Positions 1 to 8,086 are shown, counted from the stretch's first letter. The stretch is DNA of 64,000 bases from Pygmaiobacter massiliensis (GCF_900199435.1 NZ_OAML01000002.1:1-64000); one strand, 5' to 3'. Numbers and translations are program-made. The notes: generated by a model from the sequence alone, not told the origin.

Positions 1-33
1 AGACGACCCGGGAGGATAGGTAGGTGCCGGCTC
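1..33 (+). rRNA. rrf: 5S ribosomal RNA, 3' end only
   Basis: The first bases match the 3' end of clostridial 5S rRNA: a GGGAGGATAGGT segment followed by a GTGCCGGCTC end that would pair with the 5' end of the molecule. The gene begins before the window. A pyrimidine-rich run and a tRNA gene follow, the usual arrangement at the end of an rRNA operon. The exact 3' end is approximate. Confidence 0.65.
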
Positions 34-47
34 TTTTTCTTTTTTAT

Positions 48-122
48 GGCCCGTTGGTCAAGCGGTCAAGACGGCGGCCTCTCACGCCGCAAACGGGAGT
101 TCGATTCTCCCACGGGTCACCA
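48..122 (+). tRNA. tRNA-Glu (anticodon CTC)
   Basis: A full cloverleaf can be drawn. The acceptor stem pairs 48-54 with 112-118, and the anticodon stem 74-78 pairs with 86-90. The seven-base loop 79-85 carries CTC at 81-83, which reads GAG (Glu). The T arm contains GTTCGATTC. The discriminator base is A119 and the CCA end is encoded at 120-122. It lies directly behind the 5S rRNA and is probably co-transcribed with it. Confidence 0.97.
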
Positions 123-155
123 AAAGCTTCTGTACGATTGTACAGAAGCTTTTTT
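123..155 (+). terminator. Rho-independent terminator after 5S rRNA/tRNA-Glu
   Basis: A perfect 14-bp stem (AAAAGCTTCTGTAC paired with GTACAGAAGCTTTT) with a GATT loop runs into a T tract immediately after the tRNA CCA. It ends the rRNA/tRNA transcript. Confidence 0.93.
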
Positions 156-743
156 CTTTGTTTTTGGCCATGGATGGTGTGTGATGCAAGAAATTAAAAA
201 CGGGATGCTTAAAATTATTGATTTAAATACAAGCCGTAAAAATATTTCAGTGAAAGTTTGCATTAGGAAAAAGGCCTCATATACGATAAAAAGAAATTGA
301 AAAATCTAGGCATATGATGGCGATATGAGCAAATGATTCAAAGAGAAAGACAGGAAAAATGATTTTAATTAGCAATGATAGATAAAATTTTTCATTCCCG
401 CCGAGCTGTAAATTTATGATTTTAGCATTTTGGAAAATATTGTCTAATATGTATATCAATGTAAATTATTTTTTATTCAAGATCCTGTTTTTTATAGGGT
501 GATTAATACATGTTAGGATTTCCTTGAAGATGCATTAACTTTTACACGCTGCAATCTGAATATGTTGCTATTAGTAAAAGAATGCATGAAAAATAAAGCC
601 ATGGCAATTTATCAGATGCAATATAATAATAGAGTGCTAAGCTTTAGAATAAGAGTGCGATGAATTTGTTTTGATGTAAAATTTGTAGATGGGGGAGAAT
701 AATTCTCTTAAAATTCATTTAAAAAGGTAAATCACCAAAAGAC
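156..743. other. AT-rich gap without recognisable gene
   Basis: About 590 bases, clearly richer in A+T than the rest of the window. Reading frames on both strands are short, lack convincing ribosome binding sites and resemble nothing I know. No tRNA, repeat or transposon end was seen. It could be decayed sequence next to an rRNA operon. Confidence 0.5.
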
Positions 744-779
744 AAAAAATCAGCCAGCAACTTTAAAAGCTGCTGGCTG
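744..779 (-). terminator. Terminator of the small conserved gene
   Basis: On the minus strand CAGCCAGCAGC pairs with GTTGCTGGCTG (one G-T mispairing near the loop) around a TTTTAAA loop. A run of six T (A at 744-749 on the plus strand) follows. It lies 8 bases after the stop codon of the gene that starts at 1075. Confidence 0.9.
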
Positions 780-787
780 GAAAATAA

Positions 788-1075
788 TTAGTGAGAAGCC
801 TCATGTTTTTCGAGCATGATAGCGGCAAAATCTAATGCATTATAAAGACCGTTCTTATCGGATTGCTTTAAGATACGATCTTTAGGAGACAGAGAGGTGT
901 CGGTAGAAAGCAACATCAGGTGGACGCGATCTGCGACCTCCTCGCCTACTTCCTGTTTCGTGGTAAGGATCTGCATAAAAACAACAGCTTTTCCTTCCGG
1001 CATGCCGTAATAAAGTTCATTTTTGCATCTCAACAAAGGCCGCCCTTTGTATGTCAAAGGCGCATTATAAGCCAT
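788..1075 (-). CDS. Small conserved clostridial protein of unknown function
   Basis: A 95-residue soluble protein beginning MAYNAPLTYKGRPLLR, with no signal peptide, membrane segment or cysteine-rich motif except one Cys near the N-terminus. It resembles a short protein family seen in Oscillospiraceae genomes that I know only as hypothetical; this is recollection, not a search result. The middle contains VADRVHLMLLSTD followed by the basic segment SPKDRILKQSDKNGLYNALD. An ATG at 1084 lies directly on the GGAGG ribosome binding site, so the ATG at 1075, nine bases downstream of GGAGG, is chosen. It is a single-gene unit with its own promoter (1100-1127) and terminator (744-779). Confidence 0.8.
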   Translation of the reverse strand: MAYNAPLTYKGRPLLRCKNELYYGMPEGKAVVFMQILTTKQEVGEEVADRVHLMLLSTDTSLSPKDRILKQSDKNGLYNALDFAAIMLEKHEASH

Positions 1076-1099
1076 AACTTCCATCCTCCGTGTTGTTTT

Positions 1100-1127
1100 A
1101 TTGTATATATATGATAATTAATTGTAA
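1100..1127 (-). promoter_or_regulatory. Sigma-A type promoter of the small conserved gene
   Basis: Minus strand: TTACAA (1127-1122), 16 bases, TACAAT (1105-1100). It stands 25 bases upstream of the start codon at 1075, with GGAGG in between. Confidence 0.65.
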
Positions 1128-1206
1128 CATAAAAAGCAATCGATTACAAGCGCGCCTGGTGTTCGAGTGTTTTGTTAGAACAGACCATGTGTAAAATAAA
1201 ACCATA

Positions 1207-1231
1207 AGTTTAGCCTTGGACGGGCTAAACT
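1207..1231. other. Short inverted repeat in intergenic gap
   Basis: AGTTTAGCC and GGCTAAACT form a perfect 9-bp stem with a 7-base loop. No T tract follows on either strand, so it is not a standard terminator. It lies between the promoter of the small gene and the terminator of ireB. Role unknown. Confidence 0.5.
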
Positions 1232-1302
1232 ATTTATACAGAAAAAATAGGAATATTTTACGCTTGCCATTTTTGTTTGGTAATTGGTAGGGGCTAAAAA
1301 AG

Positions 1303-1335
1303 AAAACCGGGAGGTACAGATACCACCCGGTTTTT
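1303..1335 (-). terminator. Terminator of ireB
   Basis: AAAACCGGG and GGTA pair with TACC and CCCGGTTTT around a CAGA loop, with one A-A mismatch. On the minus strand the stem begins a few bases after the ireB stop codon and is followed by TTTTCTTTTTT. The T-rich flank on the plus strand would let it work in both directions. Confidence 0.88.
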
Positions 1336-1338
1336 GTT

Positions 1339-1584
1339 TTATACATCAAGAAAATTTTTGAGCAGTGCTTGCAATAAATCGTCTCGATCTATTTTGCGGA
1401 TTTTATTGCGAGCGCCATCAAAAGTTGTGATGTAGGTAGGGTCTTCGGAAAGAATATATCCAACCAGCTGATTTACTGGATTGTACCCTTTCTGTTTCAA
1501 GGCATCATACACTTCCGTGAGTGTTTCGCGGATTTCTGTATCTTTGTCTCGATTAATCGAAAAAATAGTTGTCGGTTCGCTCAT
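1339..1584 (-). CDS. ireB: IreB family regulatory phosphoprotein (UPF0297)
   Basis: 81 residues, the normal size of the IreB/DUF965 family. The family core is clear: an IRETLTEVYDALKQKGYNP segment, then NQLVGYILSEDPTYI, then ARNKIRKIDRDDLLQALL. In Enterococcus faecalis IreB is phosphorylated by the Ser/Thr kinase IreK and affects cephalosporin resistance, so a regulatory role is known only by homology. No kinase or phosphatase gene lies nearby. The start has AAGGAGGGG eight bases upstream. It has its own promoter (1618-1646) and terminator. In many Firmicutes the gene is next to ruvX and alaS, which is not the case here. Confidence 0.95.
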   Translation of the reverse strand: MSEPTTIFSINRDKDTEIRETLTEVYDALKQKGYNPVNQLVGYILSEDPTYITTFDGARNKIRKIDRDDLLQALLKNFLDV

Positions 1585-1617
1585 GAAGTCCCCTCCTTAT
1601 CGCTTCGCTTGTCTTTT

Positions 1618-1646
1618 ATTATACTGTCATCCGCATATTTTTGCAA
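1618..1646 (-). promoter_or_regulatory. Sigma-A promoter of ireB
   Basis: Minus strand: TTGCAA (1646-1641), 17-base spacer, perfect TATAAT (1623-1618), 33 bases upstream of the ireB start. One of the best housekeeping promoter matches in the window. Confidence 0.85.
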
Positions 1647-1684
1647 GGGGAAAAGCCAAAACTTAACGAGGAGGAAATATGTTT

Positions 1685-4096
1685 TTAGCTACGCAGCACT
1701 ACATTAATTTCTTCCAGATTTTTAAGCACTTTTTTTACCGCGTTATCGGCTTCCTCGTCGGTGAGGGTTCTTTCAGCAGTACGCAGTACAAGCTTGTAAG
1801 CAAGGCTCTTTTTGCCGGTGCCCAAGTTTTCGCCACGATAGATATCAAAGAGAGTCAAGCTTTCGAGCAGTTTGCCGGCGCCTTTTTGGATGCGGGCAGC
1901 AATATCTGCAGCAGCTACTTCTTCCTCGCAAACGAGGGCCAAGTCACGCGTCATTGCAGGATGTTTCGGCAAAGGCTTGAACTCGGGGGTGCCGCCGCGG
2001 TGCTCAAACAGCAGGTCAAACGAAATATCCGCAACGCAAGTACGCGGTTTAATGCCATAGTTGGCGAGAACTTTCGGGTGCAGTTCACCGATGCAGCCGA
2101 GTTTTACATCGCCCAGCATAATGTCAGCAGTGCGGCCCGGATGGTAGGTGGTTCCATCTGTGTTGCGCACAAATGCAGCGTTTTTGATGCCAGCACTTGC
2201 AAGCAGTTGCTCCACAATACCTTTCAAAGCGAGATAATCGTGGCCTTCGCCATACATTGCAAGAATGAACTTTTCATTTTCAGTAGGCAGCTCTTCCGGA
2301 TTTTCGGCGGAAATATATTCCGTTGCATTCTCAAAAACCGCCACTTCTTCTACGCGAGCGTTATAGTTGCGCGCTACGACGTCGAGCAGGCTCGGTACGG
2401 CGGTGGGACGCATAATAGAGGGATCTTCACCGAGGGGGGTGGGAATGACCACAGCGCGGCGCAGAGGGGGGGTCTCAGGGAGGGTGATGTTGTCCCAGGC
2501 TTTTTTGCCGTAGAAACTGAACGTTTCGCATTCATACAGGCCATAGCCCACCAGTGCCTGAATCATCTTATCATGGAAAATCTGACGCTCGGAAGGACGA
2601 GCCGTAGCCGTACCGTGCATGATGGTGCTGGGCACTTTGTTGTAGCCTACATAACGGCAGACCTCTTCGGCGAGGTCGCAGTCCCGAGCAACGTCGTAGC
2701 GCTCGGGCGGCACAATAACAGTGTACGCATGCTCTTTGTCAAACAGTCCAGCCAGTGCTTTTTTCTCTACTTCAAAGCCGAGCGGTTCGAGAATATTAAT
2801 CATTTCTTCCACCGAAACATCGGTGCCCAGTAATTTGTTGATAGCATCAGGACGCAGCGGAATTTCGCGCGGCAGACGGGGCTGGGGATAAACGTCGATA
2901 ACGCCACCGATGATGTCGCCCGCGTCCAGCTCTTTTACCAGCTCGAGTGCACGGTAGATAGCGGGCAGGCAATTGGCGGGGTTGAGACCTTTTTCAAAGC
3001 GACCGCTTGCCTCAGTGCGCATACCCAGCTTTTTTGCAGTGACGCGAACCGAAGGACCGTCGAAGCAAGCACCTTCAAATACGATGGTTTTGGTGGTGTC
3101 ATAGATGCCGGAGAATTCGCCACCCATAACGCCGGCAACGGCCATCGGCACCTTATCGTCTGCAATGACCATCATGTCTGTGGTCAGGGCACGCTCTACG
3201 CCGTCCAGAGTAACAATTTTCTCGTCCTCTGTGGCCATGCGAACCTGAATCGACTTGCCTCCAACATAAGCATAATCAAAAGCATGCATCGGGTGGCCGT
3301 ATTCCAGCATGACGTAGTTGGTAATATCAACGATGTTATTGATGGGGCGAACGCCGCACAGACGCAGACGCTCGCGTAGCCAGCGGGGGCTGGGTGCAAC
3401 GCGCACGTTGGTAACCATAGCAGCAACGTAACGGCTGCAAACCGGAGCGGAAATATCAACCTTAAGCATCTCCTGAATATCGCCCTCGCCACGGGGGGCT
3501 TCCGGAGTATGGTCTTTGAATTCCACACCATAGGTAGCAGCGGATTCGCGTGCCAAGCCACGGATAGAAAGACAGTCGGGCCGGTTAGGGGTGATTTCAA
3601 ATTCGACCGAAACATCGTCAAGACCGAGTGCATGCACGGCATCGGTACCGGTGGGCCATTCTTCGTCCAAAACCATGATGCCGTCTTCGATGGCATTCGG
3701 GAAATCGTGTACGGTTAGGCTCAGCTCGCCAAGGCTGCACAGCATGCCGTTGCTTTCTACACCGCGCAGTTTGCCACGACGAATTTTGATGCCGCCGGGA
3801 AGGGTGCTGCCATCCAGTGCAGCGGGGCAAAGGTCGCCCACTTTAAGATTCTGCGCACCGGTGACGATAACGATGGGGTCCGCCTCGCCAATATCAACAC
3901 TGCAAACCCAGAGATGATCTGAATCGGGATGTTTTTCAAGGGAAAGAATTTTACCGATGACGACGTTTTTGATTCCGTCAGCCTCACACTCGAAGCCTTC
4001 TACCTTGCTGCCGCTCATTGTCATACGTTCTGCATATTCATGGGGCGTCGTAACGATATCTGCGAAGTCGCGCACCCAGCCGAGAGGTAATTTCAT
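1685..4096 (-). CDS. pheT: Phenylalanine--tRNA ligase beta subunit
   Basis: The 803-residue length is typical of bacterial PheT. It forms the alpha2-beta2 synthetase with PheS and charges tRNA-Phe. In order: the N-terminal OB-fold tRNA-binding domain (about 40-150, with KHPDSDHLWVCSVDIG), the B3/B4 editing domain (about 210-390, RLRLCGVRPINNIVDITNYV and ASGRFEKGLN), the B5 domain (about 405-480), the synthetase-like core, and the C-terminal anticodon-binding FDX-ACB domain (last 95 residues, PKHPAMTRDLALVCEE). AAAGGAAG precedes the ATG. It follows pheS after 104 bases and presumably shares the T-box controlled transcript. No clear terminator was seen after its stop, where the ireB promoter begins. 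Confidence 0.98.
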   Translation of the reverse strand: MKLPLGWVRDFADIVTTPHEYAERMTMSGSKVEGFECEADGIKNVVIGKILSLEKHPDSDHLWVCSVDIGEADPIVIVTGAQNLKVGDLCPAALDGSTLPGGIKIRRGKLRGVESNGMLCSLGELSLTVHDFPNAIEDGIMVLDEEWPTGTDAVHALGLDDVSVEFEITPNRPDCLSIRGLARESAATYGVEFKDHTPEAPRGEGDIQEMLKVDISAPVCSRYVAAMVTNVRVAPSPRWLRERLRLCGVRPINNIVDITNYVMLEYGHPMHAFDYAYVGGKSIQVRMATEDEKIVTLDGVERALTTDMMVIADDKVPMAVAGVMGGEFSGIYDTTKTIVFEGACFDGPSVRVTAKKLGMRTEASGRFEKGLNPANCLPAIYRALELVKELDAGDIIGGVIDVYPQPRLPREIPLRPDAINKLLGTDVSVEEMINILEPLGFEVEKKALAGLFDKEHAYTVIVPPERYDVARDCDLAEEVCRYVGYNKVPSTIMHGTATARPSERQIFHDKMIQALVGYGLYECETFSFYGKKAWDNITLPETPPLRRAVVIPTPLGEDPSIMRPTAVPSLLDVVARNYNARVEEVAVFENATEYISAENPEELPTENEKFILAMYGEGHDYLALKGIVEQLLASAGIKNAAFVRNTDGTTYHPGRTADIMLGDVKLGCIGELHPKVLANYGIKPRTCVADISFDLLFEHRGGTPEFKPLPKHPAMTRDLALVCEEEVAAADIAARIQKGAGKLLESLTLFDIYRGENLGTGKKSLAYKLVLRTAERTLTDEEADNAVKKVLKNLEEINVVLRS

Positions 4097-4200
4097 ATAT
4101 AATCTTCCTTTCAGGGGAATTTATTTAAGGTAAAGTATGCCTGCTTTACATAGTGTGAAAATTTATGGTGTTTCACAAAAGCAGTTTTTGAAAAATAGAA

Positions 4201-5223
4201 TTAAAACTGGCGCAGGAAGCGCAGATCGTTTTCGTACAGCAGACGCATATCGTCGATGCCATAACGCATCATTGCAATGCGCTCAAGGCCAATGCCAAAG
4301 GCGAAACCGCTGAACTCTTCTGAGTCGATACCGCAGTTTTCCAGCACTTTGGGATGAACCATGCCGCAGCCCAGAATTTCAATCCAGCCTTCGCCTTTGC
4401 AGAGGCTGCAACCTTTGCCACCGCATTTAAAGCAGCTCATATCCATCTCGGCAGAAGGCTCAGTGTAGGGGAAGTGATGCGGGCGGAAACGCACGCGGGT
4501 GTTTTCGCCATAGAGCTTTTTGATAAAGGCTTCGAGAGTGCCTTTTAAATCGGTAAAGGTAATTCCCTTGTCGACTACCAAGCCTTCAATCTGATGGAAC
4601 AGGGGAGAGTGGGTAGCATCTACGGCATCGCTGCGGTAAACGCGACCCGGGCAAATGATGCGAATGGGAGGCTTTTGAATCTCCATGGTGCGAATTTGCA
4701 TCGGGCTCGTCTGAGTGCGAAGCAGCATATTCTCGGTAATATAGAAGGTATCTTGCGTGTCGCGAGCAGGGTGGCTTTTAGGCATGTTGAGCATTTCGAA
4801 ATTATAATGGTCGAGCTCAATTTCCGGACCTGCTTTGATTTCAAATCCCATGCCGAGGAAGATTTCTTTCATCTCATCCAATACCTGCTGGAACGGATGT
4901 CGTTTACCCTGTGCCACTTTAGCGCCGGGCAGGGTAACGTCGATGGACTCTGCAACCAGGCGTGCTTCCATAAGTGCATCAGCAAGCTCTTTGCTGCGAG
5001 CACGAATTTCAGTATCCAATGCGGTGCGAATCTCGTTTGCCAAAGCGCCCATGACGGGGCGCTCTTCATTAGAAAGGCTGCCCATCTGCTTTAAAATGGC
5101 AGTTAACTCGCCCTTTTTGCCAAGAAAGCGAACGCGCAGCTCTTCCAGCGCAGCTTCGCTGTCTGCTTTTTTCAGCAGCTCTTCGGCATTGGTGCGAATA
5201 GTCTCCAATGCTTGTTTCATCAT
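4201..5223 (-). CDS. pheS: Phenylalanine--tRNA ligase alpha subunit
   Basis: 340 residues, full length. It carries the class II catalytic core of phenylalanyl-tRNA synthetase: an N-terminal coiled-coil arm (1-85), then motif 2 around [20 protein letters not shown] and motif 3 in [35 protein letters not shown] insertion with four Cys is present, a feature of many bacterial PheS sequences that may bind zinc. Two ATG codons stand in tandem at 5223 and 5220. The first is eight bases after GAGGTG and is used here. The gene is controlled by the T-box leader directly upstream. Confidence 0.98.
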   Translation of the reverse strand: MMKQALETIRTNAEELLKKADSEAALEELRVRFLGKKGELTAILKQMGSLSNEERPVMGALANEIRTALDTEIRARSKELADALMEARLVAESIDVTLPGAKVAQGKRHPFQQVLDEMKEIFLGMGFEIKAGPEIELDHYNFEMLNMPKSHPARDTQDTFYITENMLLRTQTSPMQIRTMEIQKPPIRIICPGRVYRSDAVDATHSPLFHQIEGLVVDKGITFTDLKGTLEAFIKKLYGENTRVRFRPHHFPYTEPSAEMDMSCFKCGGKGCSLCKGEGWIEILGCGMVHPKVLENCGIDSEEFSGFAFGIGLERIAMMRYGIDDMRLLYENDLRFLRQF

Positions 5224-5289
5224 GTTACATTCACCTCATAGAAAAAATGTGTTGTGCGGGGCATCGCCCGCAAAGAAAAGTGAGGGACA

Positions 5290-5544
5290 AAAAAAGCTTC
5301 GCCCCCGAACAAACAGGGGCGAAGCTGTAAACTCCGCGGTACCACCCAGCTTTCCGCCATTAAAAAAAACAGCAGACACTTTACTGCCGAATAACGAGGC
5401 AAACCGTTTTGACCTACAAGAACAAACCTTCAGCCAAACCTCTCCTGAGTGAACTTCTGATGCATATCTGCCTGCAACGCTTTCAGCCGGTGACGCTGCT
5501 CTCTAAAAAGCCCTTTTGCACATACTCTCTCATTCTGCGAGTTT
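5290..5544 (-). ncRNA. T-box leader (tRNA-Phe) of pheST
   Basis: On the minus strand the leader shows, in order, a GAGAGTATG motif typical of Stem I, a likely TTC (Phe) specifier at 5453-5451 followed by A and CTCA, which can pair with TGAG at the Stem I base, the T-box core TGGGTGGTACCGCGG at 5348-5334, and a GC-rich terminator (5325-5290, AGCTTCGCCCC paired with GGGGCGAAGCT, then seven T). Uncharged tRNA-Phe should stabilise the antiterminator and switch pheST on. The core motif is unmistakable; the specifier assignment is inferred from position. Confidence 0.93.
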
Positions 5545-5550
5545 ATGGAT

Positions 5551-5579
5551 ATTCTAACACGTTTTGAAAACAAGCGCAA
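5551..5579 (-). promoter_or_regulatory. Promoter of the pheST T-box transcript
   Basis: Minus strand: TTGCGC (5579-5574), 17 bases, TAGAAT (5556-5551), just upstream of the first conserved T-box Stem I bases. Confidence 0.7.
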
Positions 5580-5597
5580 GCATTTTTGCCTTGAGTA

Positions 5598-5606
5598 TGG
5601 TACAAT
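5598..5606 (+). promoter_or_regulatory. Extended -10 promoter of acpS
   Basis: TGG followed by TACAAT (5601-5606) fits an extended -10 element (TGnTATAAT). No good -35 is present. It is divergent from the pheST promoter and 61 bases upstream of the acpS start. Confidence 0.55.
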
Positions 5607-5666
5607 AAAGCAAATATCCTGCAAGCTGCCAAACATATGGCTTGCAAACGGAAAGGAAAGTCCAAC

Positions 5667-6050
5667 ATGATCAATATCGGTTTTGATGCGGTGACCGTTT
5701 CGCGCATCGAAAAAAGCATCCGCAACCAGCATTTTTTAGAGCGTCAGTTTGCCCCCAGCGAGCTGGCACTTTTTGAAAGCCGCGGCAATAAGCCAGAAAC
5801 CATTGCTGCAAATTTTGCCGCAAAAGAAGCACTCTCAAAAGCTTTAGCTTGCGGCATTTTTGGCTTTGATTTGCGAGAAGCTGCGGTGCTGCGCCGAGAT
5901 TCCGGAGAGCCCTATTTTGAGTTTACCGGTATTTTAAAAGAGAAGCTGCGTTCGGTGGGGCTGGCAGCAGAGGTTTCGCTTTCGCATGAAAACGGAATGG
6001 CCTTTGCTATGATTTTATTGCAGCCAGAGATGGAATTTCGCGGCGAATAA
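5667..6050 (+). CDS. acpS: Holo-[acyl-carrier-protein] synthase
   Basis: 127 residues, the usual AcpS size. It transfers the 4'-phosphopantetheine of CoA to the serine of acyl carrier protein, turning apo-ACP into the active form for fatty acid synthesis. The N-terminal MINIGFDAVTVSRIEKS corresponds to the family signature with the Mg-binding Asp, FAAKEALSKA is the central signature with the catalytic Glu, and VSLSHENGMAFA is the C-terminal motif. ATG 5667 is preceded by AAAGGAAAG. In Bacillus subtilis acpS lies just upstream of alr and the ndoAI-ndoA toxin-antitoxin pair. Here a MazF toxin follows directly, so the neighbourhood is a shortened version of that order. Confidence 0.95.
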   Translation: MINIGFDAVTVSRIEKSIRNQHFLERQFAPSELALFESRGNKPETIAANFAAKEALSKALACGIFGFDLREAAVLRRDSGEPYFEFTGILKEKLRSVGLAAEVSLSHENGMAFAMILLQPEMEFRGE

Positions 6051-6169
6051 AACAAAAAAACGATTCTCCTGTAATTGGAATGATTAAAACCCTGCGTGCG
6101 CGCACAAAATATTTCCGGAAGCTAAAATAACGTGCAAAGCACGTAAGCCAAAGGAGGACCGCACCAGGA

Positions 6170-6529
6170 ATGGATATCAAGGATGTGAAACGAGGAGAGG
6201 TTTTTTATGCAGATCTTTCCCCCGTTGTCGGCAGTGAGCAGGGCGGCACAAGACCGGTACTTATCCTGCAAAACGATGTGGGCAACAAATACAGCCCGAC
6301 GGTGATTGCAGCAGCTATCACTTCACGGCAGGATAAAAATGCAATGCCGACACATATCGGTATTCGGGGAGATACCTGCGGATTACCCAAAGACAGCATA
6401 GTGCTGCTGGAACAGGTACGTACATTAGATAAACGACGGTTGCATGAGCGCACCGGCCGTATTGACGAGCAAGACCAGCAGCGGGTCGATCAGGCACTTA
6501 ACGTCAGCCTTGGCCTTTCGACCTTTTAA
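6170..6529 (+). CDS. ndoA: MazF/PemK-type mRNA interferase (EndoA homologue), no adjacent antitoxin
   Basis: 119 residues, close to the B. subtilis EndoA/NdoA length. The family pattern is intact: KRGEVFYADLSPVVGSEQGG (catalytic Arg in a later TRPVLILQND segment), IAAAITSRQ, and LLEQVRTLDKRRL near the C-terminus. Family members cut single-stranded RNA at short sites and are held inactive by a small antitoxin encoded just upstream. Here only 119 bases separate it from acpS, with no open frame able to encode an NdoAI-like protein, and nothing suitable follows. AAAGGAGG supplies the ribosome binding site. Either the antitoxin is encoded elsewhere or the toxin is controlled another way. Confidence 0.93.
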   Translation: MDIKDVKRGEVFYADLSPVVGSEQGGTRPVLILQNDVGNKYSPTVIAAAITSRQDKNAMPTHIGIRGDTCGLPKDSIVLLEQVRTLDKRRLHERTGRIDEQDQQRVDQALNVSLGLSTF

Positions 6530-6562
6530 AATAGTTTTGTGTCAAAGTAAAATAAGATGATA

Positions 6563-6593
6563 AAAAGCCGAAAGCAAAATGCTTTCGGCTTTT
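6563..6593 (+). terminator. Terminator after the mazF-type gene
   Basis: AAAAGCCGAAAGC pairs with GCTTTCGGCTTTT around an AAAAT loop, 34 bases after the stop codon. Confidence 0.92.
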
Positions 6594-6684
6594 GTTGTTT
6601 AGCGCAATGTTAAAGCGTGAATACCACATGGTAAAAATAGGCTTTTGCACCAACCCTGCAAACAAAGGGAAAAGATGCGCCTCT

Positions 6685-6713
6685 TTTACAGCTTACAAAA
6701 AATGTGTTATACT
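6685..6713 (+). promoter_or_regulatory. Promoter of the M23 peptidase gene
   Basis: TTTACA (6685-6690), 17-base spacer, TATACT (6708-6713), 41 bases upstream of the ATG at 6755. Confidence 0.7.
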
Positions 6714-6754
6714 GTCGAAAAAGCAAAAATGCATCTTTTAAAGCGAGGTGTGCT

Positions 6755-8035
6755 ATGAAGAAATTTTTACTGTGGCTGTTGATGGTGCTACTGGGCATCG
6801 CTGCGCTGCTGGGGGGCACTGTGTGGTATTTTTACAGCGGCGCCCAAATAGAGGTACTGCCGCAGATTACCGCAAACGGACAGGCGATAGAAGCATCCGG
6901 TTGTGATTATCAGGTGCCGGTGCTGGGAGGCGTGCTGTTTAAGCAGGATGCCCGCGCCATTGACCGACAGCCTGTGCTGATTGAAACAGAGGAGCGGCAT
7001 ATCCCAATTACTACCGATGCGGCAGCGATAGAAACAACTGTGGCCATTATAAAAGAAAATCAGACGGTGTTTGAGGGCAGCTTGGGAGAATATGAAGTGT
7101 TTCGTTTTCCTGCCAATGGCACCTATGATTATAAAGTGGTACAAAAATTTGCACCGGCAGCGGAAAACGAGCGCCCGCGTGCTTATGGCAGCGCAAGCTA
7201 TGAATTTCAGGTGCGCGTTTCGGTAGAACTTAGTGTTACTTCAACCCCATCTACAGCAAAACAGGGGGATATTGTGATGGTGCGGGTGGCAAATAATTTG
7301 GATAACACGCAACCTTCAGCAGTACTTTCTGATGGCACTCGCCTGAACTTTATTCAAGTAAATGGCGATTATACCGCCTATTTGCCAATTTCATATATTC
7401 AGGAAACCGGCAAGTATACGATTACGGTTACTCTGAATGGGCAGACCTATGAGCTGCCGCTGACGGTAGAATATCTCACTTATTCCAAAATCAATGTGGC
7501 GGATGCTTCACAGCTGCCGGATGCAGCGGGCGACAGCAGCCCGGCTTCGACCGAGCAGTTCCGCAGCGCTATCTGGCCTTTGTATCAGCAAATGTCAGCG
7601 GAAAAACTATGGGATGGCGTATTTATCGCTCCGCTGCCCGGCGTTAACGTCAGCTTTGGATATGGTACAGGCAGTATGCTGCCAGGGGCCTCCACGTCCA
7701 TTCGGCATGGCGGCGCAGATTATACGGCACCGGATGCGACCGAAGGCAGTGCGACCAACGCAGCCGCTGTGGTTGCCCCTAACGCAGGCAAAGTGGTATT
7801 TGCAGGAGAACTTGGATTGACTGGTAAAACCATCGTGCTCGAGCATGGAGGCGGCCTTAAGAGCTTTTTGTTCCATCTTAGCTCGGTGGATGTTTCCACC
7901 GGCAGCGCAGTGACAAAAGGGCAGCAGATTGGCGCCCTTGCACCGAAAGCGACGTTGCACTATGAAGTTCGTATCGGAAATAAAACCGTCGACCCGGTGC
8001 GGTTGATGAAAGGTGACAGCGCCTTATATCGCTAA
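6755..8035 (+). CDS. Membrane-anchored M23 (LytM) peptidase domain protein, probably degenerate
   Basis: 426 residues. An N-terminal membrane segment (about 4-25, KFLLWLLMVLLGIAALLGG) anchors a large extracellular region: two probable beta-rich domains (about 30-260) and a C-terminal M23/LytM domain (about 290-420). The zinc ligands are present as HGGAD near residue 318 and the His of LHYEV near 400. The usual HLH motif reads TLH, so the catalytic His before the zinc His is replaced by Thr. A FHL segment matches the other conserved His. This resembles SpoIIQ-like proteins, which have a LytM fold but altered active sites, though nothing nearby proves a sporulation role. ATG 6755 follows GCGAGGTG. 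Confidence 0.85.
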   Translation: MKKFLLWLLMVLLGIAALLGGTVWYFYSGAQIEVLPQITANGQAIEASGCDYQVPVLGGVLFKQDARAIDRQPVLIETEERHIPITTDAAAIETTVAIIKENQTVFEGSLGEYEVFRFPANGTYDYKVVQKFAPAAENERPRAYGSASYEFQVRVSVELSVTSTPSTAKQGDIVMVRVANNLDNTQPSAVLSDGTRLNFIQVNGDYTAYLPISYIQETGKYTITVTLNGQTYELPLTVEYLTYSKINVADASQLPDAAGDSSPASTEQFRSAIWPLYQQMSAEKLWDGVFIAPLPGVNVSFGYGTGSMLPGASTSIRHGGADYTAPDATEGSATNAAAVVAPNAGKVVFAGELGLTGKTIVLEHGGGLKSFLFHLSSVDVSTGSAVTKGQQIGALAPKATLHYEVRIGNKTVDPVRLMKGDSALYR

Positions 8036-8044
8036 CCTTAATAA

Positions 8045-8081
8045 AAAAGAGCCTTCTGCATAATCGGCAGAAGGCTCTTTT
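8045..8081. terminator. Bidirectional terminator between the M23 gene and murC
   Basis: A perfect 15-bp stem (AAAAGAGCCTTCTGC with GCAGAAGGCTCTTTT) with an ATAATCG loop lies between the converging stop codons. T-rich flanks on both strands let it serve both genes. Confidence 0.93.
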
Positions 8082-8086
8082 GCTTT

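Noticed and set aside
46-459. Short frames overlapping the tRNA and the AT-rich gap
   Set aside because: One runs through the tRNA-Glu gene and its terminator. The other has no ribosome binding site and an amino-acid mix typical of random AT-rich DNA.
1679-2833. Long plus-strand open frame of 384 codons
   Set aside because: It lies entirely antisense to pheT, which is a certain gene, and its protein resembles no family. Such frames arise from the codon bias of the true gene.
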